A stretch of DNA of 64,000 bases from Modestobacter italicus (GCF_019799965.1 NZ_JABGCJ010000003.1:62001-126000); one strand, 5' to 3'; numbered from the stretch's first letter, positions 35,328 to 45,422 are shown. Notes: a model not told the origin generated them from the sequence alone. Program-made: numbers and translations.

Positions 35328-37403
35328 GTGCCCGCTGCCTCCACGCCGCTGCCCGCCGACCGCTTCCTGAACCGCGAGCTGTCCTGGCTGGACTTCAACG
35401 CCCGGGTGCTGGAGCTCGCCGAGGACGACACCCTGCCGCTGCTCGAGCGGGTCAAGTTCCTGTCGATCTTCGCCAGCAACCTGGACGAGTTCTTCATGGT
35501 CCGCATCGCCGGCCTCAAGCGCCGGCAGAGCACCGGCCTCACCGTCCGCTCCCCCGACGGCCTCACCATCCGGGAGCAGCTCACCCGGGTCACCGAGCGC
35601 ACGCAGAGCCTCGTCCACCGGCACGCCAGCGTCTTCGACAAGGACGTGATGCCGCGGCTGGAGGAGCAGGGCATCCGGATCGTCCACTGGTCGGACCTGG
35701 ACGACGTCGACGCGATGCGGCTGCGGGAGTACTTCCGCGACCAGGTGTTCCCGGTGCTGACCCCGCTGGCGGTCGACCCGGCGCACCCGTTCCCCTACAT
35801 CAGCGGGTTGTCGCTGAACCTCGCCGTGTCGGTGCGCGACCCCGACACCGGCGCCCCCCGGTTCGCCCGGGTGAAGGTGCCCAACAACGTGCCGCGGTTC
35901 ATCCCGGTGACCACCGCGACCGCCCAGGGCAAGGAGGCCGAGGCGGTCTTCCTGCCGCTGGAGGACCTCATCGCGGCGCACCTGACCTCGCTGTTCCCAG
36001 GCCTCGACGTGCTGGACCACCACCTGTTCCGGGTCACCCGCAACGCCGACCTCGAGGTCGAGGAGGACCGCGACGAGGACCTGCTGCAGGCCCTGGAGCG
36101 CGAGCTGGCCCGGCGCCGGTTCGGGCCGGCCGTGCGGCTGGAGGTCACCGAGACGATGGACCCACAGATCCTCGACGTCCTGGTGCACGAGCTGGAGATC
36201 AGCCCGGCCGACGTCGTGTCGGTGCCCGGCCTGCTCGACCTCGGTTCGCTGATGGCCCTCTACGACCTCGATCGCCCCGAGCTCAAGGACGAGCCGTTCG
36301 TGCCGGCCACCCACCCCCGGCTGAGCGAGGGCGAGACGCCCAAGAGCGTGTTCGCCACCCTCCGCGAGGGCGACGTGCTGGTGCACCACCCCTACGACTC
36401 GTTCGCCACCAGCGTGCAGCGGTTCATCGAGCAGGCCGCCGCCGACCCGAACGTGCTGGCGATCAAGCAGACGCTCTACCGCACCTCCGGTGACTCCCCC
36501 ATCGTCTCGGCGCTGATCGAGGCCGCCCAGGCCGGCAAGCAGGTCGTCGTCCTGGTGGAGATCAAGGCCCGGTTCGACGAGGAGGCCAACATCAGCTGGG
36601 CCCGGTCGCTGGAGCGGGCCGGCTGCCACGTCGTCTACGGGCTGGTCGGGCTGAAGACCCACTGCAAGACGGCGCTGGTCGTCCGGATGGAGAACGGGGT
36701 GATCCGCCGGTACTGCCACATCGGCACCGGCAACTACAACCCCAAGACCGCCCGGATCTACGAGGACCTGGGCATCCTCACCGCCGACCCGCGGGTGGGC
36801 GCCGACCTCACCGACCTGTTCAACACCCTGACCGGGTACTCCCGGCAGACCACCTACCGGTCGCTGATGGTCGCCCCGCACGGGATCCGCACCGGCCTGG
36901 TGGAGAAGATCCGCCGGGAGGCCCGGCACGTCGCCGAGGGCAAGCCCGCCGGCATCCGGATAAAGATCAACTCGCTGGTCGACGAGCAGATCATCGACGC
37001 GCTCTACGAGGCCTCCCTGGCCGGCGTGCCGGTGGAGCTGGTGATCCGGGGCATCTGTGCGCTGCGCCCGGGCGTGCCGGGGCTGAGCGAGAACATCCGG
37101 GTCCGCTCGATCGTCGGCCGGTTCCTGGAGCACTCCCGGGTGGTCAACTTCGCCAACGCCGGCCAACCGGAGTGGTGGCTCGGCAGCGCCGACCTCATGC
37201 ACCGCAACCTCGACCGCCGGGTGGAGGTGCTGCTGCGGGTCAACGACCAGGCCGCCGCCCGCCAGCTGCAGCGCATCTTCGACGCCGCGCTCGCCCCGGA
37301 CGTGCGCAGCTGGCAGCTGGCCGGCGACGCCAGCTGGACCCGCACCGGCGAGCGGGACTCCCAGGCCGAGCTGCTCGCGATGCGGGGTGAGAACGCTGGC
37401 TGA
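35328..37403 (+). CDS. ppk: Polyphosphate kinase 1
   Basis: This 691-aa enzyme reversibly polymerises the gamma-phosphate of ATP into polyphosphate. Conserved blocks are [69 protein letters not shown], the phosphohistidine region [21 protein letters not shown] and [26 protein letters not shown]. The GTG at 35328 is preferred (AGGCAGGA upstream). The GTG at 35298 would overlap fbiD. The last 17 bases overlap the NUDIX gene. Confidence 0.96.
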   Translation: MPAASTPLPADRFLNRELSWLDFNARVLELAEDDTLPLLERVKFLSIFASNLDEFFMVRIAGLKRRQSTGLTVRSPDGLTIREQLTRVTERTQSLVHRHASVFDKDVMPRLEEQGIRIVHWSDLDDVDAMRLREYFRDQVFPVLTPLAVDPAHPFPYISGLSLNLAVSVRDPDTGAPRFARVKVPNNVPRFIPVTTATAQGKEAEAVFLPLEDLIAAHLTSLFPGLDVLDHHLFRVTRNADLEVEEDRDEDLLQALERELARRRFGPAVRLEVTETMDPQILDVLVHELEISPADVVSVPGLLDLGSLMALYDLDRPELKDEPFVPATHPRLSEGETPKSVFATLREGDVLVHHPYDSFATSVQRFIEQAAADPNVLAIKQTLYRTSGDSPIVSALIEAAQAGKQVVVLVEIKARFDEEANISWARSLERAGCHVVYGLVGLKTHCKTALVVRMENGVIRRYCHIGTGNYNPKTARIYEDLGILTADPRVGADLTDLFNTLTGYSRQTTYRSLMVAPHGIRTGLVEKIRREARHVAEGKPAGIRIKINSLVDEQIIDALYEASLAGVPVELVIRGICALRPGVPGLSENIRVRSIVGRFLEHSRVVNFANAGQPEWWLGSADLMHRNLDRRVEVLLRVNDQAAARQLQRIFDAALAPDVRSWQLAGDASWTRTGERDSQAELLAMRGENAG

Positions 37404-38355
37404 CGACGCCCGGCTGGTCCCCGCCGCCGGCGGCGTCGTCTGGCGCACCGGCGGCACCGGGGCGCTGGAGACGCTGCTGGTGCACCGGCCCAAGTACGAC
37501 GACTGGTCGCTGCCCAAGGGCAAGCTGGACGCCGGTGAGCACCCGCTCATGGCCGCGGTGCGCGAGGTCGGCGAGGAGACCGGTCTGCACGTCGCGGTGG
37601 GCCGGCGCAGCGTGCAGACCCGCTACGACGTCCGGCACGGTGACAAGCGGGTCGACTACTGGGTGATGAAGGCGGTCGGCGGTCGCTTCACGCCCAACGA
37701 CGAGGTCGACCAGGTCCGCTGGCTGACCGTGCCCGCCGCCCGGGCGCTGGCCACGCACGAGCACGACCGGGCGGTGCTGGACGACCTCGTGCGCACCGAC
37801 GTGCCACGCGCTCCCCGGGTGCTGCTGGTCCGGCACGCCTCGGCCGGTGAGCGCGCCGACTTCGACGGCCCGGACGACGAGCGGCCGCTGGACCGCACCG
37901 GCCGGGACCAGGCGGCCACGCTGGCCACCGTCCTGCCCCTCTTCACCCCGGCCCGGCTGCTGGCGGCCCCGCCGCTGCGCTGCCGGCAGACCGTCGAGCC
38001 GCTGTCGGCCGCGCTCGGCATGCCGGTCGACGCGGTGCCCGAGCTGGGCGAGGAGGGCTTCGGCGCCGACCCGCAGGCGGGGGTCGACCTCGTCCGCCGG
38101 CTGCTGGCCCGCGAGGACGGCGGTGGCCCCACGGTCATCTGCAGCCAGGGCGGGGCGATCCCCTCGGTCCTGTCGGCCCTGGGCGTGCGCTGGTCCGGCA
38201 CCGCCGGCGCGCTGTGGCCGCCCTCGGCCAAGGGCAGCGTCTGGGCGCTCGGCGGCCGGCCCGGCGCCCTGGCGGCCGACTACTACCGCGACTTCACCGC
38301 CGACCCGGCCGCCCCGGCCGGCGCGCTGGTGCGCAGCAGCGCCGGCCGGAGCTGA
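37387..38355 (+). CDS. mutT1: NUDIX hydrolase fused to histidine phosphatase (MutT1-like)
   Basis: This 322-aa two-domain protein has an N-terminal NUDIX domain with an intact box, [23 protein letters not shown] (about residues 41-63), and a C-terminal histidine-phosphatase domain starting [14 protein letters not shown] (RHA in place of RHG, about 140) with a second-site block [10 protein letters not shown]. Mycobacterial MutT1 sanitises 8-oxo-dGTP and diadenosine polyphosphates. The fusion and its position after ppk match Rv2985. The GTG start is inside the ppk 3' end, suggesting coupled translation. Confidence 0.92.
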   Translation: MRTLADDARLVPAAGGVVWRTGGTGALETLLVHRPKYDDWSLPKGKLDAGEHPLMAAVREVGEETGLHVAVGRRSVQTRYDVRHGDKRVDYWVMKAVGGRFTPNDEVDQVRWLTVPAARALATHEHDRAVLDDLVRTDVPRAPRVLLVRHASAGERADFDGPDDERPLDRTGRDQAATLATVLPLFTPARLLAAPPLRCRQTVEPLSAALGMPVDAVPELGEEGFGADPQAGVDLVRRLLAREDGGGPTVICSQGGAIPSVLSALGVRWSGTAGALWPPSAKGSVWALGGRPGALAADYYRDFTADPAAPAGALVRSSAGRS

Positions 38356-38384
38356 GGTCCGCCCCCTCGTCCGGGGTCGTTGCG

Positions 38385-38981
38385 TCAGGCCGGCAGCGCG
38401 CGGGGCAGCCAGGCCGGACGGCGGGACTCGTAGGCCTCGATGTCCTCGACGTGCCGCTCGGTCAGGCCCACGTCGTCCAGGCCCTCGAGCAGCCGCCAGC
38501 GGGTGTACGGGTCGGTCTGGAACGGCACGGTGGTGGCGCCGTAGCGGACCTGCTCGGCCTGCAGGTCGACCGTCACCGGAAGTGCCGGGTCGGCCTCGAT
38601 CGCCGTCCACAACGCCTCGACCTCGGCCTGCGGCAGGATCACGGTGAGCAGGCCGGCCTTGGTCGAGTTGTTGCGGAAGATGTCGGCGAACCGGGAGCTG
38701 ATCACCACCCGGAAGCCGCCGTCGAGCAGCGCCCAGTTGGCGTGCTCGCGCGAGGAGCCCGTGCCGAAGTCGGGCCCGGCGACCAGGATCGAGGCGTTCG
38801 CGTACTGCGGCTGGTTGAGCACGAAGTCCGGCTCGTTGGTGCGCCAGGCGACGAACAGCCCGTCCTCGAAGCCGGTGCGGGTGATCCGCTTGAGGTACTC
38901 GGCCGGGATGATCTGGTCGGTGTCGACGTTGCTGCGGCGCAGCGGGGCGGCGGTGCCGGTGTGCGTGGTGAAGGCGTCCAT
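38385..38981 (-). CDS. leuD: 3-isopropylmalate dehydratase small subunit
   Basis: This 198-aa swivel subunit works with LeuC to isomerise 2- to 3-isopropylmalate in leucine synthesis. Motifs are [63 protein letters not shown] and the C-terminal [14 protein letters not shown]. It starts five bases after the leuC stop, so the two form one operon. In M. tuberculosis hupB lies between mutT1 and leuD, but here only 29 bases separate them. Confidence 0.96.
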   Translation of the reverse strand: MDAFTTHTGTAAPLRRSNVDTDQIIPAEYLKRITRTGFEDGLFVAWRTNEPDFVLNQPQYANASILVAGPDFGTGSSREHANWALLDGGFRVVISSRFADIFRNNSTKAGLLTVILPQAEVEALWTAIEADPALPVTVDLQAEQVRYGATTVPFQTDPYTRWRLLEGLDDVGLTERHVEDIEAYESRRPAWLPRALPA

Positions 38982-38986
38982 GTCGG

Positions 38987-40411
38987 TCAGACTCCAGCGG
39001 GGATCGGGGCGTCGGGCAGGTCGGCGGGGGCGGTGAGCCGGCCGGTGAGCGCGGTCGCGGCGGCCACCGCCGGGGACACCAGGTGGGTGCGCCCGCCCTT
39101 GCCCTGCCGGCCCTGGAAGTTGCGGTTGCTGGTGGACGCCGAGCGCTCGCCGGGCTTGAGCTGGTCGGGGTTCATGCCCAGGCACATCGAGCAGCCCGCG
39201 CCCCGCCACTCGGCCCCGGCGTCGGTGAACACCTGGTCCAGGCCCTCGGCCTCGGCCTGCTGCTTGACCGCCACCGACCCGGGGACGACGAGCATGCGGG
39301 TGCCGGCGTCGACCTTCTTGCCGCGCAGCAGTGCCGCGGCGACCCGCAGGTCCTCGATCCGGCCGTTGGTGCACGACCCGAGGAACACCGTGTCGACGTC
39401 GATCTCCCGCAGCGGGGTGCCGGCGGTCAGGGCCATGTACTCCAGCGCCTGCTCGGCGGCCTTGCGCTCGCTCTCGTCGGCGAACTGCGCCGGGTCGGGC
39501 ACCGAGGCGCCGATCGGCAGGCCCTGGCCGGGGTTGGTGCCCCAGGTGACGTAGGGCGTCAGCGACGCGGCGTCGATGTGCACCTCGCGGTCGAACACGG
39601 CGTCGTCGTCGCTGCGCAGCGTGCGCCAGTGCTCGACGGCGGCGTCCCAGTCGGCGCCCTGCGGGGCGTGTGGGCGCCCCTGCAGGAAGTCGAACGTCGT
39701 CTGGTCGGGGGCGATCAGCCCCGCGCGGGCGCCGGCCTCGATGGACATGTTGCAGATCGTCATCCGGGCCTCCATGGACAGCGCCTCGATCGCGCTGCCC
39801 CGGTACTCGATGACGTGCCCCTGCCCGCCGCCGGTGCCGATCTGGGCGATGACGGCCAGGATGATGTCCTTCGCCGAGACGCCCGGGGGGAGCTCGCCGT
39901 CGACGGTGACCGCCATCTGCCTGGCCGGCACCTGGGGCAACGTCTGGGTGGCCAGCACGTGCTCGACCTCGCTGGTGCCGATGCCGAAGGCCAGCGCACC
40001 GAAGGCGCCGTGGGTGGAGGTGTGGCTGTCCCCGCAGACGATGGTCATGCCCGGCTGGGTGAGCCCCAGCTGCGGGCCGATCACGTGCACGATGCCCTGG
40101 TCGCGGTCGCCCATCGGCGCGAGCCGGATGCCGAACTCCGCGGTGTTGCGCCGCAGCGCCTCCACCTGGGCCCGGCTGACCGGGTCGGCGATCGGCGACA
40201 GGATGTCCAGGGTCGGGACGTTGTGGTCCTCGGTGGCCATGGTCAGGTCCGGACGACGGACGGTGCGCCCGGCGGCCCGCAGCCCGTCGAAGGCCTGCGG
40301 GCTGGTCACCTCGTGCACGAGGTGGAGGTCGATGTAGAGCAGGTCGGGCTCACCCGCCGTCCGCCGGACGACGTGCTGCTCGTACACCTTCTGCGCCAGG
40401 GTCTGACCCAC
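38987..40411 (-). CDS. leuC: 3-isopropylmalate dehydratase large subunit
   Basis: This 474-aa aconitase-family Fe-S subunit partners LeuD. It has [66 protein letters not shown], and the 4Fe-4S cysteines in [14 protein letters not shown] and [13 protein letters not shown]. The GTG at 40411 is preceded by GAGGAG nine bases upstream. The reading frame continues far upstream only as a shadow of the iclR and M23 genes. A perfect inverted repeat lies 35 bases upstream, toward the divergent iclR. Confidence 0.96.
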   Translation of the reverse strand: MGQTLAQKVYEQHVVRRTAGEPDLLYIDLHLVHEVTSPQAFDGLRAAGRTVRRPDLTMATEDHNVPTLDILSPIADPVSRAQVEALRRNTAEFGIRLAPMGDRDQGIVHVIGPQLGLTQPGMTIVCGDSHTSTHGAFGALAFGIGTSEVEHVLATQTLPQVPARQMAVTVDGELPPGVSAKDIILAVIAQIGTGGGQGHVIEYRGSAIEALSMEARMTICNMSIEAGARAGLIAPDQTTFDFLQGRPHAPQGADWDAAVEHWRTLRSDDDAVFDREVHIDAASLTPYVTWGTNPGQGLPIGASVPDPAQFADESERKAAEQALEYMALTAGTPLREIDVDTVFLGSCTNGRIEDLRVAAALLRGKKVDAGTRMLVVPGSVAVKQQAEAEGLDQVFTDAGAEWRGAGCSMCLGMNPDQLKPGERSASTSNRNFQGRQGKGGRTHLVSPAVAAATALTGRLTAPADLPDAPIPAGV

Positions 40412-40445
40412 GGGTCCGTCTCCTCGTCGTCCACCTGCTGATTGC

Positions 40446-40464
40446 CATCTCACACAATGAGATG
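40446..40464. promoter_or_regulatory. Inverted-repeat operator between leuCD and iclR
   Basis: CATCTCA-CACAA-TGAGATG: perfect 7-bp arms around a 5-base spacer. It sits 35 bases before the leuC start and 13 bases before the iclR start, overlapping the likely iclR promoter. Divergent IclR regulators of leuCD (NdgR/LtbR type) bind such sites, so dual control of both genes is expected. Confidence 0.72.
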
Positions 40465-40477
40465 CGAGTATTGCTGC

Positions 40478-41179
40478 GTGGGACAGCCTAACCCCGTTGC
40501 CGTGCTGGACAAAGCAGTGGCCATCCTCCGCGCGGTCGCCGACGAACCGGCCAGCCTCGCCGAGCTGGTGGCCCGCACCGAGCTGCCCCGGGCCACCGCC
40601 CACCGGCTCGCCACCGCCCTGGAGGGCCACCGCCTGCTCCGCCGCACACCGGCCGGCACCTGGGCGCCCGGCCCGGCACTGGCCGAGCTCGGCCGCGGCG
40701 GCGCCGACCTGGCCGAACTGGTCGGCCGACACCTCGCCGCGCTGCGCGACGCCACCGGGGAGAGCGCCCAGTTCTACGTCCGCGACGGCGGCAGCCGGGT
40801 GTGCATCGCGGCGGCCGAGCGGTCCAGCGGCCTGCGCGACACCGTGCCGGTCGGCGCCCGGCTGCCGCTCACCGCGGGCTCCGCGGCACACGCCCTGCTC
40901 GCCTTCGGCCCGGCCGAGGAGGGCAGTGCGCTGCTGCCCGCGGCGAGCTTCACCGCCCGCACCCTGCTCGACGTCCGCCGTCGCGGCTGGGCGCACAGCG
41001 TCGCCGAGCGCGAGGCGGGCGTCGCCTCGCTGTCGGCCCCGGTCCGCGACGGCGCGGGCGGCCTGCTGGGTGCGGTGTCCATCTCCGGGCCGGTGGAACG
41101 ACTGGGCCGCCGTCCGAGCCCCGAGGTGGTCGCCGCTGTCCTCGACGCCGCCACCGCCATCTCCCGCGCGGTCCGCTGA
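40478..41179 (+). CDS. IclR-family regulator, likely of leuCD (NdgR/LtbR type)
   Basis: This 233-aa transcription factor has an N-terminal winged helix ([43 protein letters not shown], about 6-48) and a C-terminal IclR effector domain (about 70-233) with [32 protein letters not shown]. The GTG at 40478 gives the usual short N-terminus. An ATG-less extension to 40442 would run into the operator. The transcript is probably leaderless or nearly so. It is divergent from leuCD, the same arrangement as Rv2989 and streptomycete ndgR. Confidence 0.9.
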   Translation: MGQPNPVAVLDKAVAILRAVADEPASLAELVARTELPRATAHRLATALEGHRLLRRTPAGTWAPGPALAELGRGGADLAELVGRHLAALRDATGESAQFYVRDGGSRVCIAAAERSSGLRDTVPVGARLPLTAGSAAHALLAFGPAEEGSALLPAASFTARTLLDVRRRGWAHSVAEREAGVASLSAPVRDGAGGLLGAVSISGPVERLGRRPSPEVVAAVLDAATAISRAVR

Positions 41180-41185
41180 GCCTCG

Positions 41186-41214
41186 TTGCTCGGTTGTACG
41201 TAGTTCCGTAGCAT
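41186..41214 (+). promoter_or_regulatory. Candidate leaderless promoter of the winged-helix gene
   Basis: TTGCTC (41186-41191), a 17-base spacer, and TAGCAT (41209-41214). The GTG start at 41222 is seven bases beyond the -10, so the transcript would begin at the start codon. Confidence 0.6.
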
Positions 41215-41221
41215 CGGACGG

Positions 41222-41737
41222 GTGGACGACGCACGACTGGACCGGATCGAGCAACGGCTGACCGTCCTCGAGCAGGAGCTGGCCGGCCGGACCGCCCTGC
41301 CCGCCGACCTCCCCACCCCGGAGCGGTTCTGGCTGCTGCGGGCGCTGGCCGCGGAGGCCGCCGAGCTGCCCGGTGGCGCGATCGCCTACGGCGGGCAGGT
41401 CCGCCTGCCCGGTGGTGAGGAGTACGCCTGGCAGCGGACCCACGGCGCCGACGAGCTGCGCGCCGCCGAGCCGGACGACGACGAGGCCCGTGCCGGTTCG
41501 CTGTCCGCGCTCGCCCACCCGGTCCGCCTCCGGCTGCTGCGGGAGGTGCTGGGCGGTCACACCACGACCGCGGCGCTCGCCGCACTGCCGGGGCTGGGCA
41601 CCACCGGCCAGCTGCACCACCACCTGCGGCAGCTGACCGCGACCGGCTGGCTGCGCACCACCGGCCGGGGCAGCTACGCCGTGCCGCCCGAGCGGGTGGT
41701 GCCACTGCACGTGGTGCTCGCGGCGGTGTCCGCGTGA
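41222..41737 (+). CDS. ArsR-type winged-helix regulator
   Basis: This 171-aa protein begins with a short coiled segment ([20 protein letters not shown]). A C-terminal winged helix follows at about 95-160: [59 protein letters not shown]. The AHPVRLRLL start of the DNA-binding domain is typical of ArsR-like proteins. No metal-binding Cys cluster is present, so the signal is not a thiophilic metal. It overlaps the M23 peptidase gene by four bases (GTGA) and probably controls it. Confidence 0.85.
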   Translation: MDDARLDRIEQRLTVLEQELAGRTALPADLPTPERFWLLRALAAEAAELPGGAIAYGGQVRLPGGEEYAWQRTHGADELRAAEPDDDEARAGSLSALAHPVRLRLLREVLGGHTTTAALAALPGLGTTGQLHHHLRQLTATGWLRTTGRGSYAVPPERVVPLHVVLAAVSA

Positions 41738-42705
41738 GCCGTGACAGCGGGAGCCGTCACGTGGAGAGCCCGGAGGCGAGGAGGCGCGACATGGAGAGCC
41801 GGCACACCGAGAGCCCGGACGTGGACAGGCGTGACGTCGCAGGCGGTGAGGTCGGCAGCGGCACCGTCGAGCGTGGCGGGCCCGGGAGTGGTCCCGCCGT
41901 CCGGCGGCTGGTCGCCCGGGTGCGGCCACCGCTGCCCGCCCTGGGTGTGCTGCTGATCCTGGCCGGCGTCTCCGACCTGCTGCCCTGGGGTGGGCTGGCC
42001 GGGTTCGTCGTCCTGCTGGCCTTCGGGCTGCTGGACCGGGTGCGACCGCCCGCGGCGCCGGTGCGGGTCGTCGAGTCGCCGGTGCACGGTCCGTGGCGGG
42101 CGCTGAACTCCCCGGCCACCAAGGTCCCCTCGCACGGGGTGAACAGCCTCGGCCAGACCCATGCCATCGACCTGGCCTACGACCCGCCCGGCGGGGGCCA
42201 CCCGGGCCGCACCGGGGAGCAGTGGCGGCGGGCCGAGGAGTACCCGGCGTTCGGCCAGCCGGTGCGCAGCCCGGTCGACGGCGTCGTGGTGCGGGTGCAC
42301 CAGCGGCGGCGCGACCACCGGGCCCGCAGCGGCGGCTGGTCGGTGCTGTACCTGCTGGTGGTCGAGGGCTTCGTCCGGCAGGTGGGCGGCACCCGGTGGC
42401 TGGCCGGCAACCACGTCGTCGTCCGGGCCGACGACGGCGCCTGCGCCGCCCTGGTGCACCTGCGGCGCGGCTCGGTGCGGGTGCGGCCCGGCGAGCGGGT
42501 GGTCGCCGGGCAGCAGCTGGCCGAGTGCGGCAACTCCGGCAACAGCAGCGAGCCGCACCTGCACGTGCAGCTGTGCGACTCACCTCGCCTGGCCGCGGCC
42601 GCCGGCCTGCCGATGGCCTTCCGCGGCGGTGCCCCCGACGGCGGCGACGGCCTCCCCGCCGACGGGGAGCTGCTGGACGTCGGCAGGGACGCCGCAGCCG
42701 GCTGA
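41734..42705 (+). CDS. M23-family peptidase with membrane anchor
   Basis: This protein of up to 323 aa has two adjacent membrane helices (about 70-110) and a LytM/M23 peptidase domain (about 135-300). Metal motifs are [18 protein letters not shown] (His and Asp) and [10 protein letters not shown] (HxH), with [17 protein letters not shown] and [12 protein letters not shown] as in the family. It is likely to cut peptidoglycan cross-links or sense the wall. The GTG at 41734 overlaps the regulator stop. The ATG at 41791 has a strong GGAGG six bases upstream and may be the true start, because the first 50 or so residues are repetitive Arg/Glu/Ser. Confidence 0.87.
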   Translation: MSRDSGSRHVESPEARRRDMESRHTESPDVDRRDVAGGEVGSGTVERGGPGSGPAVRRLVARVRPPLPALGVLLILAGVSDLLPWGGLAGFVVLLAFGLLDRVRPPAAPVRVVESPVHGPWRALNSPATKVPSHGVNSLGQTHAIDLAYDPPGGGHPGRTGEQWRRAEEYPAFGQPVRSPVDGVVVRVHQRRRDHRARSGGWSVLYLLVVEGFVRQVGGTRWLAGNHVVVRADDGACAALVHLRRGSVRVRPGERVVAGQQLAECGNSGNSSEPHLHVQLCDSPRLAAAAGLPMAFRGGAPDGGDGLPADGELLDVGRDAAAG

Positions 42706-42721
42706 CACCAGGAGGACGCAC

Positions 42722-42754
42722 GAGGGCCCGCAGCGGCATCCGCTGCGGGCCCTC
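42722..42754. terminator. Long perfect hairpin between convergent genes
   Basis: A 15-bp perfect stem (GAGGGCCCGCAGCGG and its complement) with a 3-base CAT loop, 16 bases after the M23 stop. There is no U-run. It is probably a two-way terminator for the M23 gene and the small membrane-protein gene. Confidence 0.7.
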
Positions 42755-42811
42755 ACGTGCGCCACTCGCCCCTCCGCCGCGGGGTGGCGGCGGCGGGCGG
42801 TGGCGTCTGCC

Positions 42812-43135
42812 TCAGCGACCGGCGGTGTCCGACCCGCCCGTCGGGTCCTCGACGGCCTCGCCGCCCTCGACCACGACCGGACGCAGCTTCGTCCAGGCGG
42901 CGAAGACCAGGGCGAAGGCCAGCATGCCGAGGCCGACCCACAGGTTGGCGTTCCAGTCGCCGGTCTTGGCCGCCTCGGCCTCGCCGTAGTCGACGATGCC
43001 CAGGACCACCAGGACGACGCCGTAGAACCCGATCAGCCCGGCGATGACCGTGCGGACGTCGTAGGCGCCGGCAGTGCGCTTGCCGCCGGTCGCCTGCGCC
43101 TGGCCCGCGTCCTGCCCGTTGTGTGCGGTGCTCAT
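42812..43135 (-). CDS. Small membrane protein with two helices, linked to a solute symporter
   Basis: This 107-aa protein has two predicted membrane helices (about 29-48 and 66-82) separated by an acidic loop (DYGEAEAAKTGDWNANLW), plus polar tails. It begins MSTAHNGQDAG. I do not recognise a family with a named function. It starts 31 bases downstream of the symporter stop on the same strand, so it is probably a co-transcribed accessory subunit. This is inference from position. Confidence 0.72.
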   Translation of the reverse strand: MSTAHNGQDAGQAQATGGKRTAGAYDVRTVIAGLIGFYGVVLVVLGIVDYGEAEAAKTGDWNANLWVGLGMLAFALVFAAWTKLRPVVVEGGEAVEDPTGGSDTAGR

Positions 43136-43166
43136 GGAGTGCTCCTCTCGAGAACGCTGGCGACGG

Positions 43167-44843
43167 TCAGCGGAAGATCAGGTTCAGGGCGATGACGAGC
43201 ACCAGGGAGATGCCGGCCAGCTTGGTCGGCGACTGGTACCAGGGGAGCTTGTGCGCATCGGGGTCGGTGCGCACCTCCTTGGGCGTCTCGGAGTACACCA
43301 GCCCGGCCAGCTCGGAGACCGGCTTCGGTGCAGTCACCATGCTGACGGCGACGCTGACCACGATGTCGACCACGAAGGCGGCACCGGCGGCCACGAAGCT
43401 CGCGCCCTGGCCCTCCAGCCCGATCACGCCGGTCTCGCTCAGCGACCACACCAGCACCGCGGCGAGCGTGCCGGACACCAGGCCGGTCCAGCCGGCGGTG
43501 GCGGTCATCCGCTTCCAGAACATGCCGAGGATGAACGTGGCGAACAGCGGGGCGTTGAAGAACCCGAACAGCGTCTGCAGGTAGTCCATCAGGTTGTCGA
43601 AGTTCGCCGCGATCAGCGCGGTGAAGATCGCGACCACGGTGGCGCCGACCGTGGCCACCCGGCCGACCTTCAGGTAGTAGCCGTCGGGCCGGTCCTTCTT
43701 CACGTACTGCTGCCACAGGTCGTAGCTGAAAACGGTGTTGAACGCGGAGATGTTGGCGGCCATGCCGGCCATGAAGGAGGCCAGCAGACCGGCGATCGCC
43801 ACGCCCAGCAGACCGTTGGGCAGCACGTCGCGGATCAGCAGCAGGATCGAGTCGTTGTAGGTGACGCCCGGGTCACCGCCGGCCTTCAGGTCGCGGGTCT
43901 CGTTGACCAGCACCGCGGCGATCATGCCGGGGACGATCACGATGAAGGGGATGAACATCTTCGGGAACGACCCGATGATCGGGGTGCTCCGCGCGGCCGA
44001 CATCGACTTGGTGGCCATCGCCCGCTGGACCTCGACGAAGTTCGTCGTCCAGTAGCCGAAGGAGAGCACGAAGCCCAGGCCGAAGACGATGCCGATCACC
44101 GACAGGACCGGGTTGTCGATGCTGGACAGGTCACTGCCCGGCCAGGAGCTCAGGTCGTTCTCGTTGCCGCTGTCGCGGATCGAGTCGATCAGGCCGCCGA
44201 CGCCGCCCACCCGGTGCAGACCGATCAGCGTCAGCGGCAGCAGCGCGGCCACGATGACGAAGAACTGCAGCACCTCGTTGTAGATGGCCGCCGAGAGACC
44301 GCCGAGGGTGATGTAGCTGAGCACGACCGCGGCCGCGACGATCAGCGAGATCCACTGCGGCCAGCCCAGCAGGGCGTTGACGATGGTGGCCAGCAGGTAC
44401 AGGTTGATGCCGGCGATCAGCACCTGGGCCAGCGCGAAGCTCAGCGCGTTGACCAGGTGGGCGCCGGTGCCGAACCGGCGGCGCATGAACTCCGGCACCG
44501 ACCGGACCTTCGACCCGTAGTAGAAGGGCATCATCACCACGCCCAGGAACAGCATGGCCGGGACGGCGCCGATCCAGAAGTAGTGGAACGTGGCCATGCC
44601 GAACTGGGCACCGTTGGCCGACATGCCGATGATCTCGACGGCACCGAGGTTGGCCGAGATGAAGGCCAGGCCGGTCACCCAGGCCGGCAGCGACCGGCCG
44701 GACAGGAAGAAGTCGAGGCTGTCGGACACCCGCCGTCGGGCGGCGAAGCCGATGAGCAGGACGACGGCGAAGTAGGCGGCGACGAGCGCGTAGTCGATGA
44801 AGTTCGCGTCGAGCCGCAGGGTTTCGTCCGCTGCGAGGACCAC
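43167..44843 (-). CDS. Sodium:solute symporter (SSS family)
   Basis: This 558-aa transporter has about 13-14 membrane helices. It begins with DYALVAAYFAVVLLIGFAARRRVSDSLDFFLSGRSLPAWVTGLAFISANLGAVEIIG, the SSS N-terminal pattern (GRSLPAW). The long periplasmic loop around residue 235 and the cytoplasmic tail are typical of sugar-type members (vSGLT-like). The substrate (sugar, inositol or organic acid) cannot be told. The start is a GTG with GGAGG about six bases upstream. The 230 bases upstream to the first tRNA terminator hold only its presumed promoter. Confidence 0.9.
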   Translation of the reverse strand: MVLAADETLRLDANFIDYALVAAYFAVVLLIGFAARRRVSDSLDFFLSGRSLPAWVTGLAFISANLGAVEIIGMSANGAQFGMATFHYFWIGAVPAMLFLGVVMMPFYYGSKVRSVPEFMRRRFGTGAHLVNALSFALAQVLIAGINLYLLATIVNALLGWPQWISLIVAAAVVLSYITLGGLSAAIYNEVLQFFVIVAALLPLTLIGLHRVGGVGGLIDSIRDSGNENDLSSWPGSDLSSIDNPVLSVIGIVFGLGFVLSFGYWTTNFVEVQRAMATKSMSAARSTPIIGSFPKMFIPFIVIVPGMIAAVLVNETRDLKAGGDPGVTYNDSILLLIRDVLPNGLLGVAIAGLLASFMAGMAANISAFNTVFSYDLWQQYVKKDRPDGYYLKVGRVATVGATVVAIFTALIAANFDNLMDYLQTLFGFFNAPLFATFILGMFWKRMTATAGWTGLVSGTLAAVLVWSLSETGVIGLEGQGASFVAAGAAFVVDIVVSVAVSMVTAPKPVSELAGLVYSETPKEVRTDPDAHKLPWYQSPTKLAGISLVLVIALNLIFR

Positions 44844-45073
44844 CGGGGTTCCCTCCAGGTTCCATAGATCGGGTCACCCGCCAGGTGCGGCCGGGACCCC
44901 TGCCTGCCTCTCAGGGCGGGGCACGGTGGTGCGGCGCGATGATCAGCTTCGAGACGCTAACACCGGGTCAACACCCCGGCATTTCGTTGGTCACCGCAAC
45001 GGGTGAACGGTGTGAGGACGGCCACGGCGGCTCCCGACCGTCGGCCCGTGCGCGCCCGACCCTGGAGACGACG

Positions 45074-45104
45074 AGAGCCCCCGACCGGGTGGGTCGGGGG
45101 CTCT
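45074..45104 (-). terminator. Terminator of tRNA-Glu copy 1
   Basis: A perfect 13-bp stem AGAGCCCCCGACC / GGTCGGGGGCTCT with a 5-base loop, eight bases downstream of the tRNA 3' end on the minus strand. It is near-identical to the hairpin at 45256. Confidence 0.7.
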
Positions 45105-45112
45105 GCGCGGTG

Positions 45113-45185
45113 TAGCCCCGAAGGGATTCGAACCCTCGCTACCGCCGTGAGAGGGCGGCGTCCTGGGCCGCTAGACGACGGGGCC
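45113..45185 (-). tRNA. tRNA-Glu (CTC), copy 1
   Basis: A 73-nt gene on the minus strand with a closed cloverleaf: acceptor GGCCCCG pairs with CGGGGCT through a G-U first pair, the anticodon stem is CCGCC/GGCGG, the loop is CTCTCAC (anticodon CTC), and the T-loop is TTCGAAT. The discriminator is A and CCA is not encoded. It is identical to copy 2. Confidence 0.95.
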
Positions 45186-45255
45186 AGGTGCCCGTCGATT
45201 CTGGCACAGCGGCCCGGGCACCGGACACGGACCCCTCCAGACCCCGGAGACGACG

Positions 45256-45287
45256 AGAGCCCCCGACCCGGGTGGGTCGGGGGCTCT
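45256..45287 (-). terminator. Terminator of tRNA-Glu copy 2
   Basis: A perfect 14-bp stem AGAGCCCCCGACCC / GGGTCGGGGGCTCT, eight bases after the copy-2 tRNA. It differs from the hairpin at 45074 by one inserted C. Confidence 0.7.
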
Positions 45288-45295
45288 GCGCGGTG

Positions 45296-45368
45296 TAGCC
45301 CCGAAGGGATTCGAACCCTCGCTACCGCCGTGAGAGGGCGGCGTCCTGGGCCGCTAGACGACGGGGCC
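45296..45368 (-). tRNA. tRNA-Glu (CTC), copy 2
   Basis: The 73-nt sequence is identical to the gene at 45113. It lies 183 bases upstream of that copy in transcription order and carries its own terminator, so tRNA plus terminator were duplicated together. Confidence 0.95.
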
Positions 45369-45422
45369 AGGTACTGCTCGGTGGTGCGGTACTGCGGTGT
45401 TGCTGAGGAGTCGCGCTCCTCG

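Noticed and set aside
38987-42739. Long minus frame joining leuC to upstream sequence (1250 codons)
   Set aside because: Only the part from 40411 down is LeuC. The rest is the reverse of iclR, the winged-helix gene and the M23 gene. It is not a fusion.
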